DNA of 64,000 nt from Varroa destructor (GCF_002443255.2 NW_019211454.1:13104248-13168247), one strand, 5' to 3'. Shown: positions 27,401-40,880, counted from the first letter of the stretch. A program made the numbers and translations. Notes: generated by a model from the sequence alone, not told the origin.

Positions 27401-28441
27401 AGACATGCGTAGAGGTTTACCAAGGCTACTAATGACCCAAGTAATAACATTCCATTGAAGCAAATACCACTTACGATGCATAGGCCTGCAACGATTCGGA
27501 GTGCAACAAACGCCCAAACACTCCAAGAGATGACTAGAGGCGATACAAACTGGAGTAATGACATAAAGAAAACACCGTAACCTAAAACCCATTTCAGGGA
27601 AAATGATTCCACTAGGTGGCCAGCTGGTAACTGTGAAAAAAGAATTCCAATGTAGACCGAATTCAGAACCCAGCCTTGGGTGGTTGTGTTCCAATTACGT
27701 GAGTCACCGAGAGAAGTTCTGTTTTGTGGGTACCTCGCTGACTCAAAGAATTTCTGCAAGAGACGTATGTGAGACGAATATATTTATCAATGCGCTTTGT
27801 TACCAGATAAAAAATAATGCTTATTAAATAACTATCGCTCTTTTTGTACCCACTTGATTCGTGTGAACTCATACAATTTTAAATAACAAGGTAATGCAAA
27901 CTTATTGCTTAAATTGAAATAAATAAGCGTAATTTAATACTGCATATACGTAGATATCTCGGAACATCATTTACCAAACGCTACTTCATCCTTACAGGAT
28001 GCTCTACGCAGATATGACATCTTGAAAAAACCCGACAGAGCGCGACCACACCGAATCAGAGTAAAAGTCCTAATCAATAATCAAACGATGATTTATCGTT
28101 ACTTGGCGGAAACAGTCAACGACTGTTAGCCGTCCAAACGCCGCCTTGTCGAAGGAGATGCTATTTTGACGTAATAATAAAGCGTACTTAGATGCTCGTT
28201 TTAGGATTGGCTGAAGGAACGTACATTAGTATGTGCGATATGATAAAAACGAATTATTCCGTTAGTCTATCTATACCATGTGTGTAACTGGGCCATGGAA
28301 CGGAGGTTGTGCACCATGCGTCCGATTCACCATGACGAGTACTGTGATGCTCAAGCAGGAACGCAGGGCTTGGTCTAGCACGAATGCGAAGAACACCATT
28401 AGCGAAACCAGGTAACGAATTGGAATACAACATTCGGCCAT
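24423..28441 (-). CDS. SLC17-family (sialin-like) anion transporter, gene A
   Basis: A major facilitator superfamily transporter of the SLC17 (sialin/VGLUT) family, 474 residues over eight coding exons (minus strand, 5' to 3'): 28277-28441, 27475-27753, 26747-26921, 26092-26228, 25794-25934, 25353-25482, 24772-25013 and 24423-24578. Every junction is GT-AG and the summed frame closes. The start ATGGCC at 28441 has A at -3. Family marks: TM1 with the conserved arginine (R27, LRSCLS), TQGWVLNSVYIG in the second exon, SRWSPVHER after TM4, PWKAILTSGP, VADRL, and a glutamate-rich cytosolic tail. The membrane helices imply an organelle or plasma membrane carrier of organic anions; the substrate cannot be read. 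The usual TM4 motif R-x2-E-G-x2-E-G is R141-IVAGLCI-G here, so both acidic residues are missing. The intron between 25934 and 26092 contains the assembly gap. It is paralogous to gene B at 42534-48865. Confidence 0.88.
25968..26067. other. Assembly gap of 100 N
   Basis: Exactly 100 N, the usual placeholder for a gap of unknown size. It lies inside an intron of SLC17 gene A and is bordered by AT-repeat sequence (ttgatat on one side, atatata on the other), so an unassembled microsatellite is the likely cause. No coding sequence needs to be missing, because the flanking exons join in frame. Confidence 0.98.
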
Positions 28442-31400
28442 TTCGACAGAATGTTCTGTTGCTTAGAAAGCGCTTTTGATGTTTTCGATTTTTCGTCGTG
28501 TCTAATGTATGATATAATAGCACCCCGGCTTTGATCTTATAAATTCGATAAAATTCGATCTGAAGACAGAATAAACAACAATCCCGTTCACGGACGACGG
28601 ACGGATCACTTGCTGGAAGAAGCAACCTGAAATAACACATTATTTTGTCGTTGTAAGAGATAGCTTCTTTATTTGTAAACAAAGGCATAGTATATGTATA
28701 GGTGGGATGACGATACGAAAAAGTGTAAGTATCGGTAATATCTGCATGCAAATGTGATGCAGCGAAATGAAAAACGCTCGCTACCATCAGGACAGATCTT
28801 ACACACCTTTAAATTGGTCTTCCCAAAAAAGTATATATAATGCAGCTGAAATTAGAATCAGCGTACTAGGAGGTCAAACAATAAATGGTCCCAAGAGAGG
28901 CCTTCGCCATTTCATATAAACCCCAAAGAATAAGACACTGTGTACGTATACTAGATCATACCTATCTTTACTACAGTAAGTATATATCCTCGAAGTGCTC
29001 GTAATTTATCAGCGTAGGCTCTTCTTTCATAAAAAAACACTGAGTAATTGCTTCGGTATATATAAATAACGAGTTCCTATGAAGTACAGGAAAGTGACTA
29101 TATTTAACCACACGGTATCACTAGCATAAAACACGCCACATATGGAACAGCGTAGCCTGGGTGACTAATGGCATAATAACCATGACTAACTAGCATACTG
29201 CCACACCGGTTCAAATCTCAGCATTGAAAAAAATATAATCAGAACTCCATAACTAAGAAAAATAAGGAGTCAAGAAAAATAATTAATGATTATTAAAGGT
29301 TATTAGATATACAACTCCATTTCATAGGTCTGTTGGGCAAACGCCAGATATGTCGGGTAGTGCTAGGCTCGGTAACTCCCAGTGGGCGCAAGGCTTCTGC
29401 ACTATAATTAAAAAAAGGTGATTACGAGGACTTGTACACATAAAGGAAATAACTAAAAATTTAAAAAAAAAGACAAACCCATAATAAAACAGCTCTTGAA
29501 AAAGTAACTTTCCGGGTCTTGACGTGACGTGCTGACACTAGACAACTAAACAAAGGCGCAACTTTATATCAATGACAGGGTGGCTATTGCACCGCTTGCG
29601 ATTAGTGAGCCATAGTATAAAATATTTATTGCGACTGCAAGCACTTACTGCAATTTGACAGACGATAACTATCAACGATCCAATTTTTATCAACAAAGAG
29701 TAATCGTTAATTTATACGGGTTGGCTGACACCAGACCCCAGCAAAGCAAATCTAGGATATTTCAACCCATGGTTCTCTAAACCATAAAAACCAGGTCGGA
29801 AATATCAAACATTTCCTACTCCTAATACTATTCGATTTTAACTATACCTTATATTGAACACATTACACAGCACAACAGGTTTCACGTTGAGTTCGTACCA
29901 CCACCATCAGGACACCATTCTAGTACAACCACGAAAATGTAACAGTAGAAGCAACAAAAATAATAATGTAGGCAGTAATGCAGTCCGCAAAGGGTGAAAT
30001 GAACACCGATGCACATATTCAGGTTGGATAAGCTTCGATTTTACCTTTATTAGGCGATCTACATACCGTGTCGCGCGCTGCATTCACGATCGGGACTTCT
30101 TTCTGAGCTTTGTGTTCACAAATCCTTTTCTGTCATTCCATGGGGCTACGTAGATCACAATGAATCAGAAGTGATATTTTTTTAGGGCCATCGAAGACGG
30201 ATCATAACATAAATAGAGGAAACGACCACCTAGAATTATATTCAGATTGATAGTTTTTAAATGCTCGTTTTTCCTTTCTGGCAATAAACAGGTTAGATGG
30301 ATACCCAGTTGTTTGTCAAGAACACTTTAAAATACAACAAAATGTACTGTGTTAAGGGGCTCGAACGACCTAGCTATAGCCGCTGTTATTTTGAAAACTT
30401 TGGAAAACTAATCTAATCAAAGTCAGCCAGATTCACTGTACGCTTCAACATATAATATTTTAATGAAAATTTTATTGCATAATCGCGTACTCTCCGTTAT
30501 TCATGAACTTGAACTTCCTGACCGTCCAGGATGTTTACCTCAATATAGCCTTGGAAACTATTAGCATGAGCTCACTGACTGCAGAAGTTGTTTCATAGTA
30601 GTTGCTTCTATGCGACGTCATTACACAGACATTCGCCTATACGGACCAAGCAACCTTAATTGAATCTTCCTATAAGCAAGTTAGTTCTTACGGGCTTTTT
30701 TGCCGTCGATCTTTTGTTTTATTTCGCCATAATCGCTTACGCACGAAAGTAAAGTTTCATCGTGTGTGTAAATTTGCTAGCCATAACCTCTGTTGCAACC
30801 AGTGGGAAGACTCTCGTCATCAAGTTGGCAGCGTCAGACAGCAATTTAAGACGTAGATCCAGTAAAGACCCGACAGTGAGGGAGCGAGAGGGACCACCTG
30901 TTCACCCTAAAAAGCGATGCAGTTATGTAGTTAGCATACGGTCAATAATCATTATCAGAAAGAGTGTATACTTGGCGTTGTTAAACTCTCTCGATCCATA
31001 AAACGGGACTAGCAACGCCATCTAGTGACATAAAACAGAAGCCTGCGCAAGTGAAAAACAGGATTTAGAGAATATAACATTAATTGAAAAATGTTTATAG
31101 GAAGTACAAAAAGTATGCGTTACGGCAAACATATTTCAGAAATTCAATATCCTCTTACTAAATAAAATTTCGTATGTAGACAATACATTTTTAGTAGATA
31201 GCATAATTCTGCATTTCGATTTGCGGCGACTAAATGAATTCCTCAACCAAAGCTGAAACGTCTCAACCGAGTTACATATGTTATGCTTCATGAAATTCAA
31301 TTAGTCCGATCGCAGACGGGGATACAGACGGATTGTAGGCCTATATATAATAACTAAATAAATATAACAATAACAGAAGCGATAATTGCATAGGATAGCA

Positions 31401-33190
31401 CTACTCTAGGGATAGGGTGCACAACTAGGGGTACACAAGACTAATTGGTCTGTGGACTTCGTAGTATTTTAACGAGTAATCACTTCATAGAGGCCAGCTT
31501 TATAAGTATGTCAATTTTGTTATGATGAAATCGAGCGCTGGATTGAAACTACAGATGAATGGAGTACAAGTAATTGTAAAATCTTAGAACTACATGCCAA
31601 TTCGAATTATCCTGCTTCAGAACTTCAAGCACTAGCTATTATCTATATCATTCGAACTATACGTTCGCAAAATCATGATAATGGTAGTAACTGACAATAA
31701 ACCTGGACGCGAATGCTTATGTAGGATCATTTGACTGTTAATCAATATAAATTCCAGCTTAGAAACTGACCATCATATTACTCGACTGCACTATCGGATC
31801 GGACCTGAACTTCTTTTGAGGGCGCTTTCGTACATAAACACTGTGTCCTGAGGTCCGTTAATCACAGAAGACCATTCCGTCGCTTAGTGGAATGTGTGGA
31901 AAACCTTCGATTTCAATCAACGGGATACTATTTGATAGATTTTCGTCCGTGCATAAATGATGATGAAGGTGTTTAATGTAAGTCGCGATTTTCGCTGTGT
32001 CAACAATGTCTAAAATTTGTCACGGAATCAAAGGCCTAGTGTATCTGAGACAGAAAGAAGTTCAGAGCAATTATTCCCTTAGCGAAGTACTCTGAAAGAA
32101 CCTAATACGAAAAAGGTACGGCGCTTATCTGTCTCGAACAGCTGACACCGAAATAGAAGACAAGTGAGTTCTGTGCAGATGTGCTAACTCAAGGCAAGCT
32201 ACTATTGAAGGAATACAAATTATATGGGGTGAAAATGTGAGAAGTAAATCTGAACTGACCTCGGACATCTGAAAACACCTAGATGCTTGTTTAGTGGAGA
32301 ATCTCGCTACGGGTGCAGTATTGTTCAATGCATTATTAGTTTCCATATGAAGCAGAAGGCCTCCAGGGTGTTGTGCGTGCATTGTCAGTGAAGCGGACAG
32401 AAATACAGCTGTTCTGGGCGCGGCCTTTGCCTTGTAAGTTAAAACTATTGGTAATCGGATGAGTAAATAATTAAAAACGACACACAGGTGTAGCACTAGT
32501 GAATTTATCAAGTTGGTTCTATTGGATGTAAAATTGTACTATAGATGGCAACATCGGGATGGTATATTGGTCTTGCATGTTGACTTTGTCTTGAGTGTTT
32601 TAAAGACTACGGCATATAAAAGATAAAGTAAACGTACGTGCTATGTACAGCAACTGTGCCATGTCCCCTTTACAGTAGTATATCCGAGAAAAATAGACAG
32701 GAAAAAATGTTACGGCTGTTTTGATTTATCATTTTTAATTTATAATCGCTTTAGCGAAGTTCTATGAAAGTGTATTAATAGCTTGTATCGAAAGGTGCTC
32801 GGTTCGCCCTGTTGTTATACGAAGCAACATTGTTTTAAAAAGAATGCGTTCTAAATAGTTACTAATAATCAAGTATCGAGAGCTTTTTTTTGCCTTTATA
32901 AATGCCTTTATAAATCCAGCGTAGCGCCAGTGCATAGTAAAGTCACTGTATTTAACCAACTGTCGCTGATTTTTTTGGCAAAATAAACTTAAATATTTAC
33001 ACAAAAGAGAGATTTCTGGATTTCGCGCCTTCTGTAGTTCAGTATAGGTTTTTACCATTTGAGCAAGCCTAGACCTGCTAACCACTAAGAAGTAAGCCAT
33101 CACCGATCGGATTGTTAGAGACTCATAATATACAGTTGTTTACTTTTAGGAAAAGGACACAGGTAATTTGTGCCTTCCGATGACGGAGCG
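28442..33190. other. Intergenic region between divergent SLC17 gene A and SMCR8
   Basis: This 4.7 kb lies between the starts of two genes transcribed away from each other, so both promoters should be here. No TATA box or other motif could be assigned with confidence. Open stretches at 30602-31001 (plus), 32125-32511 (minus) and 32762-33103 (minus) show no recognised family. A tRNA-like repeat relic lies at 29145-29225. Confidence 0.5.
29145..29225 (+). repeat. tRNA-derived SINE-like relic
   Basis: An A-box-like TGGGTGACTAATGG near 29158-29171 is followed by a B box GGTTCAAATC at 29208-29217, then by an A-rich stretch. The spacing suits an RNA polymerase III promoter. The arms do not fold into a proper tRNA, which favours an eroded retroposon. 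Confidence 0.35.
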
Positions 33191-36100
33191 ATGTTTGGTG
33201 GATTCGCCGAGGCTCTCGCCTATCATACGCCTGTAAACACTGAACTGCACTCATCAACTCTTGATCTTAGTACATTGCAGGTTTGTTTATTGTTGCTACA
33301 CACCTACTTTCAATCAAGCTACTGAGTTTTACTAATGCTCGCTTTGTTTTGCTCGAGCAGAAATTTCGTATTTTTCCGGCGTCTCCGTGTATAACCAAAT
33401 TTTCTGAATATGCGAGTTTTAGGGAACACTATTTTCGGCGAGCAATGAGGCCGCCCTTAGTGACCTTCGAGATGATTTCATCCTCATAGCTGAGTGTAAC
33501 GAACAACAGGGACCTACACCGTTGGTAAGAACTGTTCAAACATCGAATCACACTGTTTATTGTAATGGTATACTTAGGTGAACGACTATTAAACGATCGT
33601 TATTTCCATAAAGTGATGGTAGTTCAGGCCAATATTTAGGTAGAGAGAGAAATAATGCCGAACATATTGTTTTTATTATTCCATTTGCACCGGAAGTGTG
33701 CGCTTTCAACTAGTTGTAAACTGCTTTTTGCGGTATATAACACTGAACTGTTTTGTTCGCTGTTTAGGTGATTATTCCGAATACCGCGTCTGTACATTCA
33801 GAAGAGATCTCAGCATTGTCAATCTCCCTTCTTAGCGTAGACTATCAACATGTCGCCTCGGGAACGTTTCCACGAGAGGATACACAGCTCCTCCTTCCGG
33901 AAATTCGAGACAATGTACACGTGTTCGTCAATTACACCGTCTTGCTAGACGCTAAGGTATTAGTTCTATAACACTGACAAAATCACGCTTCATTTACTAG
34001 ATAAAGACAGGACAGTTGGTTACTTTTATACGTGGTATTTATTTTCAAGGTCATATCGATTTCCTTCTCGTACACCATATATGTGTAATAATCTTCATCT
34101 AGTTGTGGGTATCGAAAATTCCTAATACACTCTTGTCTCTACAAGTATGACGTTCTTTCGGTGTCACTCTAATATTTTTCTCTCCTTGCGAATCTGAAAT
34201 TCTGAAGGCGAGGGGCTTTGTCCGGCCTCTATGTGTCGCCTACGTCTCTCACAATAAGCACCGTCTTCTCAAAGCCGTTGGCCAGATTCGCAGCGTGCTG
34301 GTAGACGCATCAAATCTAGTCAAGACACAAAACCTGCCCTTCTTCATCCGGGGACTTAAAAATAGTCTAACAAATTCACGTAAGTAGATCATTATATACA
34401 CATTTTACCTGTTAAACCCATGTTAACTTATCCTTCTTCGTGAGCATTGTATTGTCACTAACAGTTACAACTTCTAGTTTCTTTTGTGTGATTCCTGGTA
34501 CTCTATTTTTCGCCAATCCGCAAGGCCGGGCTTGGTGTGGTTGAAAATGTCTTCTATCTGTCATTAATTATTTTTAATTATTTTACAACGGCATAATCGC
34601 ATTGATAGGAAACATTCAAGGACGCGCAAATACGAAGACTTCTTAAAGAGCCTGAATGGCTTATTGGCGGCCTAGCTAATCGAATGATTTGAATTTGAGC
34701 GAGTGCGTATGTCAGAGAACAGCGTTTTGCCATTATGGGGTTTATGTTAATTGGAAAATGAAAAAGACCTAACATTTTGACGTTTGAACCTGTAATGCCA
34801 GCACTGTAACTATTTTTCGTACATTCTGAGCTATATAAGTGAATTTCTAATGACTAGGGAACATCTCGAATCATAGAAAAACGTTTTTGTTTCATTATGC
34901 GCTCTCTTAATTAGAATTGGAAGGTCCTGCTTTGGTGAAATATGAGTTGACGGTTGCCAACGCCTTGCGGGAGGCCGAGCGAGCCGAAAAGAACCTAGTT
35001 GGAGAAGAAAAATCGCGGTTGTTTGAAAAGGCTCTAAACGCGTTATCTTCTCGAATCGGAATCGAACCGGTAGGTGCCCCTCCCATTGGCCTCGTTCCAC
35101 TCGGACACATAGCGCCCCTAGGCTTCGCCCTCGCGGTGCAGTGGTGGTTGGAGCTGCTCTGCAAAATGCAAAAATTTGTACCCAGTGATGAGGTAGGTGT
35201 TCGAAAAATTAGAGTGGTGCGTAAAATAAAATTCCGTTGATATGTTATATGTTAATATGCAGGCTAGGCGTAAACGATAACTTTGCATTAATGGCTGAGG
35301 TTATTCTGAGGTTCGTTGGCGTTTATAGCTGACTGTATTTATACCCTGCTATATGTGAATTCGTGAAAGCTACGTTCGTCATACGATATCATTGTAGCGC
35401 TAATAACGTTGAGATTGTCGTTTCCATAATGTTATTTGGTAGCAATAATGGTGAAAATATGTCCGTTCTACCTGGTTCAGGGAAACTTCGCTGTTTCTTC
35501 TGAGACCACAAGATCATATTACAGTACTGCAATACACTTGGAGTACAAATACATTAAAAAAATAGGGTAAAAATACCTAGAATACAATAGAGTACAAAAT
35601 TATGTATACAAATACATATTTACGGCGATCTCCCCTATTTTGTCTGGGACGGCTGATTTTACGTAGGTAAAGCTTCCTTCAGTGATCTATGGAGCGTGCC
35701 CGGCAAACGAGGACTGTCGGAACTTCGAAGTTTATGATGGAATGTTTGATGCTTTGTCTGACTTAAGTCTGAAAGTCACCAAGAAGGCCGATCTGGAATA
35801 TACTGGTGACGAGGTATGTGGCATAACCTAGCCGTTAAGATATAAAATAATATTTATTTTCTGCCAATAAAACGTACTACTACCCTATTTGTTGGCTGTA
35901 TCACGTACCCTATTAATTCTAAGCACAAGTTCAGAAGATCATCGACAGCTTTGAAATAGCCGTTAGGCACACGTATCTTATCCGCTTGCCTTTTGTATGT
36001 TTTTTTATTTTCGTCTCCTTATTTACAGGTGTATTGCTATAAACATCTCAACACGCTATATACACTCCCATCATTTGTGGTCCCTCCGTCAATATTATTT

Positions 36101-36498
36101 GATGCGTACAAAATTATTAACAGGTAGTGGAACGATGATCATGCAAATCTGTAAATTTTATACGCACCACTCTCTCTAAGAAATCTAAACAGAAATTTCG
36201 ACCAATCCTAACAAAGTGACCAAATATCGTTTTCCACGGCAAACTACGTTTCTAACTGTACTTTAATTTTTACCGTGCGAGCTGTGTATGTACTTTAGTT
36301 TGCAAGCAAAAAAACTATTAAATTAAGTAAAAAAAAAACTCAGCTCCAATAATTTCATGAATACGGCTTACGTGCAAAGAGTAGTAAACCATGTAACAAA
36401 TTAATTAACGTTTACGGCTGAAATTTCGTTCATACATGTAGCACAGAAGATGGCAATTAGCGAGTTTAGAAAGATTTGTTAATAAAGATATAATATAA

Positions 36499-36549
<51 letters not shown>

Positions 36550-37984
36550 AAACTTTATTAACAAGTTTTATTCATCGTCGGTTCACCCAAGGCTATTATA
36601 TGTTGTTTGAAATAGCTAGAATGAAACCAATCCAATCGTTTTGTATTTTTCGTTTTCTGTTTTGGTGTTGCTCATGTGGATGCTTCTGTTGTCACATGAA
36701 GACTAGACACATCGACTTTACACAACATCTTCTTTTCATTGTGTACTAGCCGTCCTTTGGTACTTTATCCTGGCAAACGAGCCGTCAATCTCGCCAGATT
36801 TCTTGCGCTGTTTGTGCCCCGCAGAGTCGAGGTAAGTAATTCGAATTGTTGTAACTTTTGGGCGTTAAAACTGCTTGTACATAAGCGTGTGGACTAACTG
36901 GATATGTTTGGTGATTATTACAAAACACAGCATCAAGGTGCAGTGCAGAAAGCATCTGCATCACGCACTATACTAGCCTATAATATACACATAATACCAT
37001 GGTAATAACCTGCTGCTCCCTTCCGTTGCTTCTATTATTCCTTATTTGCGAGAGCTAATGGCGTTCGTCACTTTTTATTAGACTCTTCGTGATTAACCAA
37101 TGCCTGCAGAGACAGGATGGCTGTGCCACAGTGGAAGCTTTTACGCCTGCTCGCTGAGTAGTGATTTCACGTAGTACGCATTTCTTTGTCTTTTTTGTCT
37201 CCTCCCAGGACAATATGCTATTATACATTGACGATCCGGTGCCTGGCGATAACTGTTCACTAGCGGCGTTTCTATCACCGCTGGACAGCGACCAAGTTAA
37301 TATGATGAAGAAAAAATGCTCACTTTTGTGCGTCGACTCGTTTGATTTTCTCGGCCCAAAGTATAACGGTTACCTTCTCAGTTCACTATGGAGAAGGGTG
37401 CAAATGGTAGGAAACGATTTTCGTCAGTGTCTGAAATAATATTGTTCTAATACCAATTAAACCTAGTCAGATTTGCACCTGTTAGTTCTGACTTGCCTGT
37501 CGTGCATGCATGTGTAATGATTGTTTGTTGCTTTGGGTTGACAAATCATAAAGGATCTGTTTGTTGTCTACCAACAATCTAGTTTAACATTCAGCTTTAT
37601 TCATCGGCATTTAACCTCCTACGACGATGATTCAGGTTCGCGAACAGCCCCACCTACTCGTAGCCCTACTGTCTGCATTTTTATGCGAGCTCGAATTGCA
37701 TTCCCTGTCCACGCCGCCTCTATCGACTTGCGATGCCAGCATACTAAAGGTAATGATACGTCGTAAAGTACAAACCGCTACGAAATGATTATCACCGCTT
37801 AAATCGACTACGATTAAAGCTTGGGTACTGCATCTCTGTTAGGGTATTGTATGTCAATATATGGGTATTATGCCCAATTTTTACTAAATTTGAGAAACTT
37901 CAACGGATAGACAACTTCGACTTGCGCCTATCCAAAGCCATGACGGACGGGGCTACCGTATACTGGCGGAGTCATCTTCCATAA
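33191..37984 (+). CDS. SMCR8: SMCR8 (guanine nucleotide exchange protein SMCR8), C9orf72-complex subunit
   Basis: A DENN/longin-type protein related to folliculin; 518 residues over eleven coding exons: 33191-33280, 33423-33524, 33768-33956, 34208-34379, 34915-35192, 35667-35813, 36029-36123, 36750-36831, 37209-37406, 37636-37749 and 37895-37984. All introns are GT-AG and phases match throughout. Diagnostic segments are DDFILIAECNEQQGPTPL (residues about 47-64), LSVDYQH (about 86-92) and ARGFVRPLCVAYVS (128-141), which match the N-terminal longin domain of SMCR8. RPLVLYPGKRAVN (from 359) and the following exons fit the C-terminal DENN part. In animals SMCR8 works with C9orf72 and WDR41 in autophagy and lysosome signalling as a GTPase-activating complex. 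At 518 residues it is much shorter than human SMCR8 (over 900), lacking most of the long middle region. Residues about 234-255 form a proline/glycine-rich hydrophobic insert. The last exon and first exon are less certain than the middle. AATAAA at 38722-38727 is a candidate poly(A) signal. Confidence 0.85.
36505..36544. repeat. (TA)n microsatellite in SMCR8 intron
   Basis: A pure TA dinucleotide run in the intron between the coding exons ending at 36123 and starting at 36750. Confidence 0.95.
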
Positions 37985-39671
37985 TAATTGGTTCTGTTGA
38001 TGGAGATGAGTGCATGTTATGTAGCGCCGGAATTATAAATATTGGTTACGAAGAATAGCAGATTATTGCTAACGAACTGTGTATTAAAAATGTAAACTTG
38101 AAAGATTTCTCGAAACCAAAACAGATTTAAGCTCACGCCTACTTGCATTCATATTATAGGTATCGATATTTAATAGCAGAATATAGGCCGGAAAACCACC
38201 TAATTATCACACATTACAGTCTGTGCTATGTACGTTTTCGAATCAATCACAATTCTAATACAACCTAGGAAAAACGAAATTTTATATACTGCATGCGCTC
38301 AACCATGGTTCCGTTTTCATTAACAATCAAAGGGATTTACTATTATTATGCCAATATGTCTTAGTACAAAAAGCATCATTCGTATTTTCAGAACTATGAT
38401 CGACTGTTCCAGTAAACACTCCGTAGTGAGGGAAAACATTAGATGAAGCGCTTATGAGTCGTAATGAAAGAAAAAATAACAATATATGACGACGAGATGG
38501 AAAAGAACAAACTTGTTCCACGGCCCAGGAAGAAAGTCAACTATTCTCGCGAATCAATGTTTGTTTTATTCAGACCCTCGCCAAATTACCGAATGTGGCG
38601 GGTTCAAAAAGTGATCAGCGACTTTATTATGTAGAAAATCTTTGTATAAAATGAACCGTCGTTTTTCTAAAGAGTTTTTGTTATGCTAAAGCCGTGGAAA
38701 GAGGAAGGCAACCAACTTCTCAATAAATCGTAATGGATGATAAGGCATGCACAACTCCAAAAGGCTGTTATTGGACGCACAGACTGGCGCTTCGATTAAC
38801 TAAACGTTTGAATAGCTATATATATGTCATTGTAAATTGTACTATCGAAATGTTAGGGCAACGCACGAACATCGATAATATTCTTGATATTGGTGATGTC
38901 ATGAGAGTATGAAACAAAAACAGTGGTAATACACTATTTTTTTGTATATAGCCATACACATACGTATCTGTTTCTGCTTAGGTAGACACAGACAAACAGA
39001 ACAAGTCAACCGGAAAACAAATGTGGCGTAAAGAATTTGTTTTCCATTTTACTATGGCTGGTTACTTTATGGCTTTAAATTCGCACTGTGATAGTGACTA
39101 AAAAAGCGAGTGACTTGAGAATAAAAGCAAAAATATATATCACGGATTGTCGAAAACAGAAAAGTAATTTGCTGGCTTTTTTTTTTGTTTCTTTAACCAG
39201 TTTCAGAACTAAAGAGGCTCCTGAAAGTCAATGATAATTGGTGATTTAAGCAAGTATGTAGTAGAATGTCAATTCCAGGTATTTATTTAGCGAAATATTG
39301 ATACGAAATAACATCGAGCAGTGGACATCGTTTCAAATCCTGCAATTGCAGAGCAGACCAAAGCGTTTTAAAAAAGCCTCAATTAAAATGCAATTAGGGC
39401 CCTGGGGGTATCGATCAGTTCAAATTTTGATTCCAAAGCGCGTCTTTATAGGGTTATTATGGCATGGCGATCGGTACTACGCTTAATCGGCACAACAATT
39501 TGCCACTTATCCGATACACGTGCTTGCAAAATTCAGTCCAAGGTTATTTACACTGTTCTTAAGCCTAATAGCTCGTAAAAGAAAGGGACAGTTTGTATTT
39601 TTATTTTGGCGTTTATATTCCGTTTTTGGATAAAGCGTGTGAAACCTGTGAAAGTAACTTAATTTAATTTT

Positions 39672-39719
39672 AAGGTGCTCAGTAGCTACATATATACATA
39701 CAGAGATATTGAGCACCTT
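39672..39719. repeat. 10-bp perfect inverted repeat with 28-base spacer
   Basis: AAGGTGCTCA at 39672-39681 is the reverse complement of TGAGCACCTT at 39710-39719. The next three positions inward can also pair if one G-U is allowed, giving a stem of about 13 pairs. Confidence 0.8.
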
Positions 39720-40877
39720 CTATTTACCAATGGCTACTTTATGAATTTCAATTGCTGTTGCGCCAACAAGAAGTTGGTGATCTAATTGACGACGAAGATA
39801 CAGCAACGATATCAAGTACTATCAAGGCTATCTAATGGTGCTTCCTCCACGATTAGACTGCGTCAGCAGTCTGATACCTCATCGAATGCGAGGACATCTA
39901 CTAAATCACAAAGCTGACTAGATGGTCTAGATTTGACTTCGAAAGGTGCAAGTTGTCTATCTGTACACTTTTTTTAACTTGAATAGTTTTTGCAATTCAC
40001 AGATAATCGGGTAGGTAGACGAAGCTTACGTTAAAATTTTTGTCGGCATATATGCTGTTTGCCAAACCGTTGAATAGCATTATTATCTTCGAATCAAAAC
40101 ATTGTCATTTTTAATATTGCAATACAGTATTTTATCACTTGTATAATATACATCTTGTGGAAAATTTGTTTTCACACTTTTTTACGTGTAACTTACGCTT
40201 ACTTTATAAGGAATGCGGTGAAAACTAATGTCTTGAAATCACTTCATACACTTATGCGTTAAAACACAAGTAGCACACATAGGTGTGTCAGCGTGTTATG
40301 TAGAATATATACATAGAATCAGATTATTATTATTAATAAAATAAACATGTAGTTTAACTTTTTACGTACTAGCTAGTTTTTTTTCAGAGTGACAATTCTT
40401 CTTACATTGGAGAAGCTCCTTGCAGTCGAATGTCAGCTGCATCATTTTTAGTGAAAGTATTTTCGGGCTTCTCCAAATTGAACTCGTTCTTTCTATAAAA
40501 AAATGTGTAAGAATCAATAATTTCAAGAAGACAACTATTGAGACGGTGTTGAAGTTTTACAGCTGTAATATCTTTGTCCTCCTGCCACAATCTTCTTCTT
40601 CGACTTCTAACTTCAATACTACAATATGGTTTCACATATGTAGTCTCTAAAAAAATATACACTTCAATTTTTTCACAAAGATAACACGTTTAATTAATAC
40701 GTTTAACAACAAGGTAAAACGTTACATATATCGATTGTACAAATCTTCTCCTATAAATTTAATGTTGTATATATAATAAGGTTAAATAATGTTTAAGTTA
40801 CTAATATCCGAGTAGCTCAATAGATCGTGTTTATTATAGATCTGTGCAAAGCTAACTTCTAAACAAGCGAGTGTTTA

Positions 40878-40880
<3 letters not shown>

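Noticed and set aside
28254..28787. 177-codon open stretch on the minus strand
   Set aside because: It covers the true first exon of SLC17 gene A in another frame; its own translation has no membrane or family pattern.
33283..33489. 68-codon open stretch on the plus strand
   Set aside because: It overlaps SMCR8 exon 2 in the wrong frame; the correct frame begins after the TTTTAG acceptor at 33422.
40402..40662. Minus-strand frame rich in charged residues as a transposase fragment
   Set aside because: No catalytic acidic triad, helix-turn-helix or terminal inverted repeats could be found.
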